From Bacteroidota bacterium (lineage in GTDB: Bacteria; Bacteroidota; Bacteroidia; Flavobacteriales; Flavobacteriaceae): DNA of 64,000 bases. Both the position numbers and the translations under genes were made by a program. Below, one piece after another: positions 25,606 to 35,374 of this stretch. Numbering within the stretch: position 1 is the first letter of the stretch; each line of letters begins with the position of its first letter. The DNA lies in NCBI GenBank assembly GCA_023386585.1, contig JAEWJM010000028.1, positions 62,001 through 126,000 on the forward strand, given 5' to 3'. The notes under the pieces are model-generated. The model did not search any database. It had not been told where the DNA came from and saw only the letters and a program-made list of their open reading frames with translations.

Positions 25606-26430
25606 ATGGCAAAATCTGCAATTCTGAAGTCATCCCTTGCCAAAAAATACTGGATGGCTTTGACAGGATTATTTTTATGTCTTTTTCTAGTTGGCCATCT
25701 TATCGGAAATCTTCAGCTCATTTTTGGTGATGCCCTTCAATTCAATCAGTACGCACTCTTCATGACCAGCAACCCTGCGGTGAAAGCGTTGTCGTATATT
25801 ACTTATATCTCGATCGTATTCCACAGTGTTGATGGCATTTTGCTTACGATCCAAAACCGTAAAGCCAGACCGATTGGTTATGCGTATGAAAGACAGGAAG
25901 CCAACACGAAGTTTTCTTCGCGCAACATGGCAGTTCTCGGAACGCTGATCCTGATTTTTATCGTTACACACATGATCCATTTCTGGGCACGAATGCACTT
26001 TGATCAAAAGATGCCGCTTCAAACCACAATGATCACAGTGCAGCAAGGACTTCCGCCTCAACAGTTCTACCTGACAACCGCCGGAAGCTACATGCCGGTC
26101 GGAAACGTCGACATCCATAATCGCACAGAATTTTTCGACCGCAACGCCAAGGTCAAAATCGCCGAAGGCTACAAAGACCTGTACAAAATCACCATTGATT
26201 TCTTTAAAGATCCCAAATACGGCCTGATTTATACACTGCTGTACGTGCTCTCTATGATCGTGCTTGCCTACCATTTGAAGCACGGTTTTGCCAGCGCATT
26301 CCAGTCACTTGGAATAAACAACAGGAAATACAACAAGCCGATCAGAACAGTTGGCGACTGGTTCGCAATTCTTGTCCCGCTGCTTTTTGCAGTAATTCCA
26401 CTTTACATTCGTTTTTTTCTAAAAGCATAA
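25606..26430 (+). CDS. sdhC: Succinate dehydrogenase cytochrome b subunit
   Basis: 274 residues. A single fused membrane anchor, as in Bacteroidota and other type B enzymes, with about five hydrophobic helices including LTGLFLCLFLVGHLIGN, LGTLILIFIVTHMIHFW and LLYVLSMIVLAYHLKHG. His residues in these helices are candidates for the two haem b ligands. It passes electrons to menaquinone. First gene of sdhCAB, 7 bases before sdhA. Confidence 0.93.
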   Translation: MAKSAILKSSLAKKYWMALTGLFLCLFLVGHLIGNLQLIFGDALQFNQYALFMTSNPAVKALSYITYISIVFHSVDGILLTIQNRKARPIGYAYERQEANTKFSSRNMAVLGTLILIFIVTHMIHFWARMHFDQKMPLQTTMITVQQGLPPQQFYLTTAGSYMPVGNVDIHNRTEFFDRNAKVKIAEGYKDLYKITIDFFKDPKYGLIYTLLYVLSMIVLAYHLKHGFASAFQSLGINNRKYNKPIRTVGDWFAILVPLLFAVIPLYIRFFLKA

Positions 26431-26437
26431 TCGACCC

Positions 26438-28438
26438 ATGGCATTAGATTCAAAAATTCCAGGCGGACCCATAGCGGACAAATGGACAAATCATAAAAAC
26501 CACATCAACCTTGTCAACCCTGCCAACAAGCGGAATATCGAGGTGATTATCGTCGGAACCGGCCTCGCCGGAGGATCGGCTGCCGCCACGCTTGCTGAAT
26601 TGGGCTACAACGTGAAGGCATTTTGCTTCCAGGATTCGCCACGGCGCGCGCACTCCATTGCGGCACAGGGCGGAATCAACGCGGCTAAAAACTATCCCGG
26701 AGATGGCGATTCGATCTACCGGTTGTTTTACGACACTGTAAAAGGCGGCGACTACCGTGCCCGTGAAGCGAATGTGTATCGCCTTGCCGAGGTGTCCGGA
26801 AATATTATCGATCAATGTGTTGCGCAGGGCGTACCGTTGGCTCGCGAATACGGTGGATTACTCGACAACCGCTCATTCGGTGGCGCATTGGTTTCCCGTA
26901 CGTTTTATGCAAAAGGACAAACCGGACAGCAACTTTTGCTGGGCGCTTATTCGGCAATGAACCGTCAGATCGGGCGTGGAAAAATTAAAATGTACAACCG
27001 CCACGAAATGCTCGACCTTGTTATCGTTGACGGTAAAGCACGCGGGATCATTGCCCGAAACCTGATTACCGGGGAAATCGAACGTCATTCGGCACATGCA
27101 GTCGTCATCGCCTCCGGAGGTTACGGAAATGTCTTTTTCCTTTCTACAAACGCAATGGGAAGTAATGCAACCGCTGCCTGGAAGATCCATAAAAAAGGGG
27201 CGTTTTTTGCCAACCCTTGTTATACGCAAATTCACCCGACATGTATTCCGGTCTCGGGAGAACACCAATCGAAACTGACACTGATGTCGGAATCACTTCG
27301 TAATGACGGCCGCATCTGGGTACCAAAAACCCTCGAAGATGCACAAGCAATCCGCGAAGGCCGCAAAAAGCCGACAGATCTTTCCGAGGCGGAACGCGAT
27401 TATTATCTTGAAAGAAGATACCCGGCTTTCGGAAACCTGGTGCCGCGTGATGTTGCGTCGAGAGCCGCAAAAGAACGTTGTGATGCCGGATATGGTGTCA
27501 ATAAAACGGGCGAGGCAGTTTACCTTGATTTTGCTTCGGCAATTCAGCGTTATGGCAAGCAACAGGCCTTCATAAAAGGAATCGATCCTAACGATGAAAA
27601 GGCAATTATAAAGCTCGGAACAGCCGTTATCGAAGAAAAATACGGGAACCTTTTCCAGATGTACGAAAAGATTGTCGACGAGAATCCATATGTGACGCCA
27701 ATGATGATCTATCCGGCGGTACACTATACAATGGGCGGAACGTGGGTCGACTACAATCTGATGACTACCATTCAAGGATGTTTCTCAATCGGTGAATCGA
27801 ATTTCTCCGATCACGGAGCTAACCGACTCGGTGCTTCTGCGCTGATGCAGGGGCTTGCCGATGGTTATTTCGTACTTCCCTATACCATTGGCGATTATTT
27901 ATCGAAAGACATCCGCACCGGCCACATTTCAACCGATTTGCCGGAATTTGCTGAAGCCGAAGCCAACGTTCGCACTCAACTTGAAAAATTCATCTTCAAT
28001 AACGGAACCCATAGCGTTGACCATTTCCACAGGCGCTTGGGCAAAATCATGTGGGATAAGGTCGGAATGGCAAGAAATGCGCAAGGGCTTACCGAAGCAA
28101 TCAGTGAAATTGCAGCGCTTCGTGAAGAATTCCACCGCGATGTCAAAGTTCCCGGTGAAATGACAGGAATGAACCAGGAACTTGAAAAAGCAATGCGTGT
28201 CGCTGATTTTATGGAGTTGGGCGAATTGTTCGCAAAAGATGCGCTTCATCGAAACGAATCCTGCGGCGGGCATTTCCGTGAGGAATACCAAACGGAAGAA
28301 GGAGAAGCACAACGCGACGATGAGAACTTCGCTTATGTTGCCGCATGGGAATATAAAGGGAAACCGTCAGACGCCGTTCTTCACAAAGAGCCTCTTGTTT
28401 TCGAAAATATTAAATTGGTCCAAAGAAGTTACAAATAG
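26438..28438 (+). CDS. sdhA: Succinate dehydrogenase/fumarate reductase flavoprotein
   Basis: 666 residues. It oxidises succinate to fumarate in the citric acid cycle. The FAD-binding motif VGTGLAGGSAAATLAE (39-54) and the covalent-FAD site H72 (RRAHSIAAQGGINAA) are present. Substrate-site segments include CYTQIHPTCIP, LVPRDVASRA and HYTMGGTWVDYN, with SDHGANRLGASAL near the C-terminal third. Length agrees with the type B (epsilon-proteobacteria/Bacteroidota) form. Confidence 0.96.
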   Translation: MALDSKIPGGPIADKWTNHKNHINLVNPANKRNIEVIIVGTGLAGGSAAATLAELGYNVKAFCFQDSPRRAHSIAAQGGINAAKNYPGDGDSIYRLFYDTVKGGDYRAREANVYRLAEVSGNIIDQCVAQGVPLAREYGGLLDNRSFGGALVSRTFYAKGQTGQQLLLGAYSAMNRQIGRGKIKMYNRHEMLDLVIVDGKARGIIARNLITGEIERHSAHAVVIASGGYGNVFFLSTNAMGSNATAAWKIHKKGAFFANPCYTQIHPTCIPVSGEHQSKLTLMSESLRNDGRIWVPKTLEDAQAIREGRKKPTDLSEAERDYYLERRYPAFGNLVPRDVASRAAKERCDAGYGVNKTGEAVYLDFASAIQRYGKQQAFIKGIDPNDEKAIIKLGTAVIEEKYGNLFQMYEKIVDENPYVTPMMIYPAVHYTMGGTWVDYNLMTTIQGCFSIGESNFSDHGANRLGASALMQGLADGYFVLPYTIGDYLSKDIRTGHISTDLPEFAEAEANVRTQLEKFIFNNGTHSVDHFHRRLGKIMWDKVGMARNAQGLTEAISEIAALREEFHRDVKVPGEMTGMNQELEKAMRVADFMELGELFAKDALHRNESCGGHFREEYQTEEGEAQRDDENFAYVAAWEYKGKPSDAVLHKEPLVFENIKLVQRSYK

Positions 28439-28482
28439 CGGGTCGGACGTCACCTGGCTTCCGGCCTTCAAACTATAACAAA

Positions 28483-29226
28483 ATGAAACTCACTTTAAAA
28501 ATATGGCGTCAGAAAAATGCCGCCGATAAAGGAAAAATCGTTGATTATCCAATCGACGGGATTTCTCCGGATATGTCTTTTCTGGAAATGCTCGATGTGC
28601 TGAACGAGCAACTGATCAATTCCGGTCAGGATCCGGTGGCTTTCGATCACGATTGCCGGGAAGGAATTTGCGGAATGTGCTCGTTGTTCATCAACGGTGA
28701 AGCGCACGGCCCGGATCGCGGCGTTACAACTTGCCAACTGCACATGCGGATGTTCAAGGACGGCGATACGATCTTCATTGAGCCTTTCCGTGCCAAAGCT
28801 TTTCCGGTAATCAAGGATTTGATCGTCGACCGCAGTTCTTTTGAAAGAATTCAACAGGCAGGCGGATTTATCTCCGTAGGCACTTCAGGAAATACAATCG
28901 ATGCAAATACAATCCCGATCAACAAGCATGATGCCGATACCGCTTTCGATTCGGCGACGTGCATCAGTTGCGGAGCATGTGTGGCTAGCTGTAAAAATGC
29001 TTCCGCGATGTTGTTTGTTTCGGCAAAAGTTTCGCAATTCGCACTTCTTCCGCAAGGACAAGTCGAAGCTGCCGAGCGCGTCCTCAACATGGTGGCCCAA
29101 ATGGATCATGAAGGTTTCGGAAACTGTACCAATACCGGCGCATGCGAGGTTGAATGCCCTAAAGGGATTTCACTGGAAAACATCGCCAGGATGAATCGCG
29201 AATACCTGAAAGCAAGTTTTAAATAG
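28483..29226 (+). CDS. sdhB: Succinate dehydrogenase iron-sulfur subunit
   Basis: 247 residues. It carries electrons from FAD to the cytochrome. The [2Fe-2S] ligands are in CREGICGMCSLF and the later TTCQL; the C-terminal clusters are bound by CISCGACVASCKN and CTNTGACEVECPKG. Last gene of sdhCAB, followed by a strong terminator. Confidence 0.96.
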   Translation: MKLTLKIWRQKNAADKGKIVDYPIDGISPDMSFLEMLDVLNEQLINSGQDPVAFDHDCREGICGMCSLFINGEAHGPDRGVTTCQLHMRMFKDGDTIFIEPFRAKAFPVIKDLIVDRSSFERIQQAGGFISVGTSGNTIDANTIPINKHDADTAFDSATCISCGACVASCKNASAMLFVSAKVSQFALLPQGQVEAAERVLNMVAQMDHEGFGNCTNTGACEVECPKGISLENIARMNREYLKASFK

Positions 29227-29248
29227 CATTTTCGATAAATAAATGCAG

Positions 29249-29273
29249 GCACATCTTCGGGTGTGCTTTTTTT
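29249..29273 (+). terminator. Rho-independent terminator of sdhCAB
   Basis: GCACATC-TTCG-GGTGTGC closes with a C(UUCG)G tetraloop and is followed by seven T. Confidence 0.92.
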
Positions 29274-29275
29274 AT

Positions 29276-29356
29276 GGCGTTGCGCAAGCGCCGGGCTGTA
29301 CGCTATATCTTTTGCTTCCGGCGGTCGCAAAAGGATGCCGCTTCCATCCCTAACGC
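29276..29356 (+). repeat. Dispersed hairpin repeat, copy A
   Basis: 81 bases bounded by GGCGTT and TAACGC. Inside, CTTTTGC (29309-29315) and GCAAAAGG form the central inverted repeat around a short GC-rich loop, with ACGCTATATCTTTTGC on the left and AAAAGGATGCCGCTTCCATC on the right, as in copies B and C. It starts 3 bases after the sdh terminator and ends 17 bases before the GH92 -7 box. Confidence 0.82.
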
Positions 29357-29372
29357 TAACTTCCAAAATTCA

Positions 29373-29380
29373 TATCTTTG
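29373..29380 (+). promoter_or_regulatory. Putative -7 box (TATCTTTG) of the GH92 gene
   Basis: Perfect TANNTTTG 15 bases before the ATG at 29396. The -33 region would fall at the right end of repeat copy A and has no TTG. Confidence 0.5.
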
Positions 29381-29395
29381 GGGAAACCACGCGTT

Positions 29396-32200
29396 ATGAG
29401 ACTGATTTCGCTTTTTGCCCTTCTTTTTTCAACATCTTTATTTGCCCAGCATTACCACGATTATGTAAACCCGATGATCGGAACCGGCGGGCACGGCCAT
29501 ACCTTTCCCGGCGCAACAGTGCCATTCGGAATGGTGCAGCTTTCGCCCGACACGCGAATCGACGGAAGTTGGGATGGCTGTTCGGGCTATCACTATTCCG
29601 ATTCGGTGATTTACGGCTTCTCGCACACTCATTTGAATGGCACCGGCGTTTCTGATTTTGGCGATATCATGATCATGCCTACGATGGGCGAGCCAACCCT
29701 CCGCAAAGAAGATTATTCGTCATCTTTCTCACACGCTAACGAAACCGCCACGGCCGGATTTTATTCGGTGAAGCTGGACAAATTCGATATCAACGTTGAG
29801 CTGACTGCATCCGCAAGGGTTGGCCTTCATCAGTACACCTTCAATAAAAGCGGCAAAGCCAATTTGATACTCGACCTTAACCATCGCGATCACGTGATTA
29901 TGGGAGAGGTTCGAATCATCGACGATAAAACAATCGAGGTCCAACGCGAAAGCGAGGCGTGGGCACGCGATCAGTACGTTTTTGCGCGAATTGAGTTTAG
30001 TAAGCCGCTGACGATCACTGCGGTCAACAACAACGCGTTCGCTCCTGCAAAAACAACTGAGAAATTCTTCGCCGGAAGCATTTTATCCCTTGCATTTACA
30101 ACCGATGTCAAAAAAGGCGAGAAGCTGATGGTCAAGGTAGCGCTTTCGCCAACCGGCTACGAGGGCGCGAAAAAGAACATCACAGAACTGCCGGGATGGG
30201 ATTTCAAAAAGACGCGACAACAAGCCGAAAAACTTTGGGATAAAGAGCTGTCAAAAATCGACATCAGCGAATCGGATAAAAACAAGCGCACGATTTTCTA
30301 CACGGCGCTCTATCACACGATGATGCAGCCAAACATTGCGCAGGACATCGACGGGAAGTACCGCGGCCGCGACAATTCGACCCATCAGGCAGAAGGATTT
30401 GATTACTACAGCGTATTTTCGCTTTGGGACACATTCCGGGCAGCACATCCGCTGTACACCTTGATCGAGCGCAAGCGAACCGCTGATTTTATCAACACAT
30501 TTTTAAAGCAATACGAACAGGGCGGCAGGCTTCCGGTTTGGGAACTGGCGTCCAACGAAACCGATTGCATGATTGGTTATCACTCCGTTTCGGTGATCGC
30601 AGATGCGATGGCAAAGGGAATCGAAGGATTTGATTGCGAGAAGGCATTTGTGGCGGCGAAACACAGTTCAATGTTGGATATTTTCGGTCTCGATGCGTAC
30701 AAAAAAAGCGGATTTATTTCAATCGATGATGAACATGAAAGCGTTTCAAAGACCTTGGAATATGCATACGACGACTGGTGCATAGCGCAAATGGCGACAA
30801 TTCTTAACAAACCGGTTGATTTCAGGTATTATATCCTGCGTTCACAAAACTGGAAAAATCTCTTCGATAAGCAAACCGGCTTTATGCGTCCGAAGAAAAA
30901 TGGCGGCTGGGACAGTCCGTTTGATCCCCGCGAGGTGAACAACAATTTCACCGAAGGCAACTCGTGGCAGTATTCTTTTTTTGTTCCGCAGGACATCCCG
31001 GGCTTGATCGCAGCCCATGGCGGAAATGATCAATTTACAGCAAAGCTCGATTCCCTTTTTGTTGCACCGTCGGAAACAACTGGTCGGGAACAGGTTGACA
31101 TCACCGGCCTCATCGGGCAATATGCCCACGGAAATGAGCCAAGCCATCACATGACGTATTTGTACGCTTTGGCGGGAAAACCAGAAAAAACCGCAGAGAA
31201 AGTAAAATTCATATTGGATAATTTTTACAAAAATGCGCCTGACGGCCTGATTGGCAATGAGGATTGCGGCCAGATGAGCGCCTGGTATGTGTTGAGTTCG
31301 CTTGGATTGTATGATGTTGCTCCGGGAAAGCTCAATGACCCGTGGACAGTCATCCCGCCGTATTTCAAAAGCGCAACAATCCATTTTGAAAACGGGAAAT
31401 CGCAACAAAGAACATCGGCAACACCGCGCGCTCAACTTGCTTCGTTAGGATCAAAATCGACTCATTATAAGAAGCTGGCTTCACCGGTTTTGGTGACAGT
31501 TCCGGTTATTAGCGGATCAAAAGCCTTTAAAGACAAGCAGACAATTCAAATTGCAGCGGGTGATCCAAACGATAAGATATTCTATATGGTCATCGGAAAA
31601 AAAGACGATCTAAAGCCGTTTATTGAGTATTCAGCGGCGTTTGAAATTAAAAATTCAGCAACGGTAATCGCCTATTGCGAAAGGAATGCGCAAGAGAGTA
31701 GTCGCGTGACCGCCACCTTCTATAAAAAGCCGAACAATTATTCAATTGTTATCACCTCAAAATACAATAAACAATACCATGCCGGCGGCCCGGACGGACT
31801 TTTAGATGGCATTCTCGGAAACGAGAACTGGCGAAAAGGCGATTGGCAAGGTTATCAGGGACAGGATTTTGAGGCGGTAGTCGACCTGCAATCGGTACGA
31901 AAAATAAGCTCGATCAGTGCGCGTTTCCTTCACGACAGCCGCTCATGGATACTTATGCCAACGAAAGTTGTTTACTCGGTTTCGTCCGACAATAAAACTT
32001 TTACAGAAGTTAAAACAGTAGAAAATAGTTTTGATCCGAAGCGGTCGGATACGAAAATCGACAATTTTGAGGCCGATTTCAGCCCGGTCAGCGCCAGGTT
32101 TGTCAAAGTCCACGCAACCAATTTCGGGAAACTTCCCGAATGGCATCAGGGCGCGGGTGGCGAGGCATTTCTTTTCATTGACGAAATTGAAATCAAATGA
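29396..32200 (+). CDS. GH92 family alpha-1,2-mannosidase
   Basis: 934 residues with a signal peptide (cleavage near SLFAQ, residue 18). GH92 enzymes are calcium-dependent exo-mannosidases that trim N-glycans or mannans. Family segments are DYVNPMIGTGGHGHTFPG, YGFSHTHLNGTG, GNEPSHHMTYLY and GNEDCGQMSAWYVLSSLG. A chitobiase C-terminal-like region (DKQTIQIAAGDPNDKIFYM) follows at about 705-780 and a discoidin-like F5/8 domain at the end (RKISSISARFLHDSRSW). The start at 29396 gives a proper signal peptide; a TTG six codons upstream lies in the promoter box. It overlaps the amidase gene by 4 bases. Confidence 0.94.
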   Translation: MRLISLFALLFSTSLFAQHYHDYVNPMIGTGGHGHTFPGATVPFGMVQLSPDTRIDGSWDGCSGYHYSDSVIYGFSHTHLNGTGVSDFGDIMIMPTMGEPTLRKEDYSSSFSHANETATAGFYSVKLDKFDINVELTASARVGLHQYTFNKSGKANLILDLNHRDHVIMGEVRIIDDKTIEVQRESEAWARDQYVFARIEFSKPLTITAVNNNAFAPAKTTEKFFAGSILSLAFTTDVKKGEKLMVKVALSPTGYEGAKKNITELPGWDFKKTRQQAEKLWDKELSKIDISESDKNKRTIFYTALYHTMMQPNIAQDIDGKYRGRDNSTHQAEGFDYYSVFSLWDTFRAAHPLYTLIERKRTADFINTFLKQYEQGGRLPVWELASNETDCMIGYHSVSVIADAMAKGIEGFDCEKAFVAAKHSSMLDIFGLDAYKKSGFISIDDEHESVSKTLEYAYDDWCIAQMATILNKPVDFRYYILRSQNWKNLFDKQTGFMRPKKNGGWDSPFDPREVNNNFTEGNSWQYSFFVPQDIPGLIAAHGGNDQFTAKLDSLFVAPSETTGREQVDITGLIGQYAHGNEPSHHMTYLYALAGKPEKTAEKVKFILDNFYKNAPDGLIGNEDCGQMSAWYVLSSLGLYDVAPGKLNDPWTVIPPYFKSATIHFENGKSQQRTSATPRAQLASLGSKSTHYKKLASPVLVTVPVISGSKAFKDKQTIQIAAGDPNDKIFYMVIGKKDDLKPFIEYSAAFEIKNSATVIAYCERNAQESSRVTATFYKKPNNYSIVITSKYNKQYHAGGPDGLLDGILGNENWRKGDWQGYQGQDFEAVVDLQSVRKISSISARFLHDSRSWILMPTKVVYSVSSDNKTFTEVKTVENSFDPKRSDTKIDNFEADFSPVSARFVKVHATNFGKLPEWHQGAGGEAFLFIDEIEIK

Positions 32201-32961
32201 GAGTTGCGCTAATTCAATCGGATCTTGTCTGGGAAGGAAAGCAGTCCAATCTGACTAATTTTCGCGATAAAATCAGGGGACTTAAAGGCAAAGCCGATTT
32301 AATCGTGCTTCCGGAGATGTTCAGCACCGGCTTTACGATGAATCCAAGTAATGTCGCAGAACCCATGTCTGGTGAGACTGTCCGCTGGATGATCCAAATG
32401 GCAAAAGAAGCCAATGCTGCGCTGTGCGGAAGCGTTGTCACTGAGGAATCGGGAAGTTTTCGAAACCGCTGTCTGTTTGTCAAGCCTTCGGGTGAAGTGG
32501 TTTACTACGACAAACGACATCTGTTTACCTTGGCAGGCGAACATCAAACATATTGTCGCGGAAATGAAAAGGTTGTTGTTACTTATAAAGACTTCCGGAT
32601 TTGTCTGCAGGTCTGTTATGACTTGCGATTTCCGGCATTTTCCCGATACAATGACGATTATGACATGTTGATTTACGTGGCGAATTGGCCTGAACCGCGA
32701 ATCGGAGCATGGGATGCGTTACTTAGGGCGAGGGCAATCGAAAATATGTGCTATGTTGCCGGAGTGAACCGCATTGGCGAAGATCCTAATGGAAATAAAT
32801 ATCCGGGCCATTCGCAGGTTTTTGATGTTTTTGGAAACAGTGTGGTCGAAACTTCGGCTGCAGAAGCAATTTTTATTACCGATGTAAACGTCGAAGATTT
32901 GCGAGAAGCCAGGAAGAGGTTTAATTTTCTGGAAGACCGCGATCAATTTACGGTAAATTAA
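32197..32961 (+). CDS. Nitrilase-family omega-amidase (YafV-like)
   Basis: 254 residues. The Glu-Lys-Cys triad is E40 (VLPEMFSTGF), K106 (YYDKRHLFT) and C140 (LQVCYDLRFP). FSTGF, DKRHLFTLAGE and QVCYDLRFP match the YafV/NIT2-like branch, which hydrolyses 2-oxoglutaramate or 2-oxosuccinamate in metabolite repair. Cytoplasmic. The ATG overlaps the GH92 stop (ATGA). The 3' end overlaps the convergent Ig-like gene by 14 bases. Confidence 0.9.
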   Translation: MRVALIQSDLVWEGKQSNLTNFRDKIRGLKGKADLIVLPEMFSTGFTMNPSNVAEPMSGETVRWMIQMAKEANAALCGSVVTEESGSFRNRCLFVKPSGEVVYYDKRHLFTLAGEHQTYCRGNEKVVVTYKDFRICLQVCYDLRFPAFSRYNDDYDMLIYVANWPEPRIGAWDALLRARAIENMCYVAGVNRIGEDPNGNKYPGHSQVFDVFGNSVVETSAAEAIFITDVNVEDLREARKRFNFLEDRDQFTVN

Positions 32962-34540
32962 AAGGTTGGTCAACATCCCAATTGGCGCGAACATCGACAT
33001 CTTTCGGGAAATAAATCACCTCTTCACCTTGTCTCTTTTCAAGATAATTTCCAGTATCCCAGACTTTATTGGAATTATCATCATAGATAAGCCGCAACGT
33101 ATAAACGGTCGGTTCGAGTGAATTGAAGTCAATGACGTCCGAGTTTTCTGAAAACTCACTTGCCACAACTTCGCCTTTCGCATTCGTAAGCTCAACAATA
33201 ACGGGCCATCGTCGCACATTTTCCATTCGTACGCGAAGGTTTCCATAGTCGGATGTGTTTTTGGTTCCTATGGAAAAACTCAGCGAATCATTGGCTTTTC
33301 CGAAAAAATCGACCAGCGCGCCCGGAAGTGCAGTTATCTTATACTTTTGAAGAGGTTCGACAGGGAAGTTAAACTTTAATTGCATGTTGAACTCGTCGTA
33401 GTCGGTTGTGAATGCGACTGCCGCCGAATCTTTATTCGTAATCTTTAGCAGCGATTCGTCGATTTTCGCCAACGGTCGGGTTGCATTCAGCGTCAGTTTC
33501 TCGCGCAAGGGCAGAATATTGGTCTGACGAAGCGAAAATCCGAGTGTATCTTTTTTTTGCGGCTTGATCTTGACAGTGAACTGCTGGCTGATCTTGTTTT
33601 TAGTAACCGAAAGTTCCAGCGAATCGGCCTTGACCGGCTGATACCAGATGTGAAGCGAATCTTTTTGTGGCACTTTTGTCAGTACGGTCGGAATCACCGC
33701 CGTTCCATTTCGCAATTCACTTTTTAAACCAGCAGGATCGCCTTCATAAGCCATCAGGAGCTTGTTTCCGCTTGCCAGCGTGGGTTTTTGCGCCTTAAAC
33801 GGAATAATTTCCTTAAACAGCTTTATTTCGTATAAGGTATCGTTTGGAATTGTAACGAACTTCCTGTTGAAACCGATTTTATCAGTCTTCGGATCAAACC
33901 TGTTATTTGAGGATTTATCTTTTAAAGCTATCAGTAAATATTTCCCGGCCTTTAGGTTTTCCAGCCGAAAAGTCTTCGCGCTGTCCAATGTATTTGTGAT
34001 GTAACGCGGACTTTCCTTAAAAATCACCGAATCATTGAACTGCTCGTTGGCCTCGTAAAGCATAACGGATACAAAAGAATCGACCTTCTTATCGTGCGCG
34101 TCTTTAATCGTTCCTGAAAGGCTGAGCGAATCAATGAAGCTGCCTGTCGAAAATACATATTTGAATTGCGGATACGGGTTTCCTTCGTTGTTGTCGCGGA
34201 TGCTTTGCCCAAAATTGAAACTATAGGTTGTATTCGGCAGCAGCGTGTCGCGGAATTTTATCGTAATTGTTTTTGTTGCTGTAAGTGGTGAAATTTCAGG
34301 CGCCTGTTTCATTGGCGGCGATACGATCAGCTGCTTGTTGGCATCTTTTAGCGTCACATATTCGTCAAATTCGAGCTTGATTTCATTTCCAGTAAAGCCG
34401 GTGCTGAAGTTTTTCGGAAAACTCGCTTTAAGAACTGGCGCGATTGTGTCTTTCGCACCGCCGGTAATATTTCCCCTTTTTGCGCAGCCAACAGTAATCG
34501 CCAGCATCGACGCAAATAGTAAGCGGGAAATTTTTCTCAT
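32948..34540 (-). CDS. Ig-like domain lipoprotein
   Basis: 530 residues. A lipoprotein signal ends in ITVGC (C19). Directly after it comes a Big_5-type bacterial Ig-like domain, recognisable by DTIAPVLKASFPKN and IKLEFDEYVTLKD. The remainder is beta-rich, with a carboxypeptidase-regulatory-like stretch (SGTIKDAHDKKVDSFVSVMLYE) near 140-165. This type is common in Flavobacteriia and of unknown function, presumably in the outer membrane. It lies 73 bases downstream of comF, in the same direction. Confidence 0.85.
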   Translation of the reverse strand: MRKISRLLFASMLAITVGCAKRGNITGGAKDTIAPVLKASFPKNFSTGFTGNEIKLEFDEYVTLKDANKQLIVSPPMKQAPEISPLTATKTITIKFRDTLLPNTTYSFNFGQSIRDNNEGNPYPQFKYVFSTGSFIDSLSLSGTIKDAHDKKVDSFVSVMLYEANEQFNDSVIFKESPRYITNTLDSAKTFRLENLKAGKYLLIALKDKSSNNRFDPKTDKIGFNRKFVTIPNDTLYEIKLFKEIIPFKAQKPTLASGNKLLMAYEGDPAGLKSELRNGTAVIPTVLTKVPQKDSLHIWYQPVKADSLELSVTKNKISQQFTVKIKPQKKDTLGFSLRQTNILPLREKLTLNATRPLAKIDESLLKITNKDSAAVAFTTDYDEFNMQLKFNFPVEPLQKYKITALPGALVDFFGKANDSLSFSIGTKNTSDYGNLRVRMENVRRWPVIVELTNAKGEVVASEFSENSDVIDFNSLEPTVYTLRLIYDDNSNKVWDTGNYLEKRQGEEVIYFPKDVDVRANWDVDQPFNLP

Positions 34541-34613
34541 TGCAGTCCGGTTTAAGCTACAAAATAACGACTATTATTATTTTTCAGAAACATTTTTTGA
34601 AATTATTGGCGGA

Positions 34614-35291
34614 TCACGAATGCGACATGGCGATGCAGGCAATGCTAATTCTCGAGTTGGGAATTTTTAGCAAAGCACGGCCGCAAGCTTCCAACGTTGA
34701 TCCGGTTGTAATGACATCATCAACGAGCAAAAAGTGCCGACCCGGTTGATTTATATCGGTTATGTCAAATGTTTCGGCAGATGTCGACCGCAACTGCAGG
34801 TTTTTCGAGGTTTGCGTTTTTGCATAAACCTGCCTTTTTAGAATTTGATCTTCGTATGAAATATTCAGGCCGGCCGCTAGCGCTCTGCCAAAGGATTCTA
34901 CCTGGTTGTATCCTCGCTGCCGCAATCTTTTCGGGTGAAGCGGCACGGGAATTACGGCCTCAAATCGAAGTCGTTTCGCGGTTTCCGCAAGCTCCGAGGC
35001 GTACCAGCTTCCCAGGACTGCTCCAACCTCTTCGCGGCCTTTGTATTTCAGCTTGTGTATCATTTCCTGAACAATGCCTTTTTTGTTGAAAAAGCAAAAT
35101 GCAGCGGCGAACTCAACCGGCAATCGACCATAAAATTTGCCAATTGCCTCGTTGTTCGGGTTCAGGTGAAAGTTTGTCAGCGGAATACGATGCCGGCACG
35201 ACGTACAAATCACGGTTTCGGAAGAAAGAAGAAGTTCGTTGCATCCGGCGCAGACCGGAGGGAAGAAGAGATTGATCAGGCTTTTAAACAT
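34614..35291 (-). CDS. comF: ComF family phosphoribosyltransferase-like protein
   Basis: 225 residues. An N-terminal zinc finger (C14, C17, C29, C32) is followed by a type I phosphoribosyltransferase fold with the PRPP loop LLVDDVITTGSTLEACG. ComF proteins are needed for DNA uptake in competent bacteria, where they link to the PriA/ComFA side of transformation. VIPVPLHPKRLRQRGYNQ is the classic internal motif. Divergent from glyS. Confidence 0.93.
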   Translation of the reverse strand: MFKSLINLFFPPVCAGCNELLLSSETVICTSCRHRIPLTNFHLNPNNEAIGKFYGRLPVEFAAAFCFFNKKGIVQEMIHKLKYKGREEVGAVLGSWYASELAETAKRLRFEAVIPVPLHPKRLRQRGYNQVESFGRALAAGLNISYEDQILKRQVYAKTQTSKNLQLRSTSAETFDITDINQPGRHFLLVDDVITTGSTLEACGRALLKIPNSRISIACIAMSHS

Positions 35292-35359
35292 TTTGAATGG
35301 CTTTTATATTATAAATATAGATAATCATTCGATCCGACAATATTTTGATGGCACTTTTA

Positions 35360-35367
35360 TATTTTTG
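35360..35367 (+). promoter_or_regulatory. Putative -7 box (TATTTTTG) of glyS
   Basis: A perfect TANNTTTG ending 7 bases before the ATG at 35375. A transcript from it would have almost no leader. The only TTG is 12 bases upstream, too close. Confidence 0.5.
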
Positions 35368-35374
35368 CACCACT

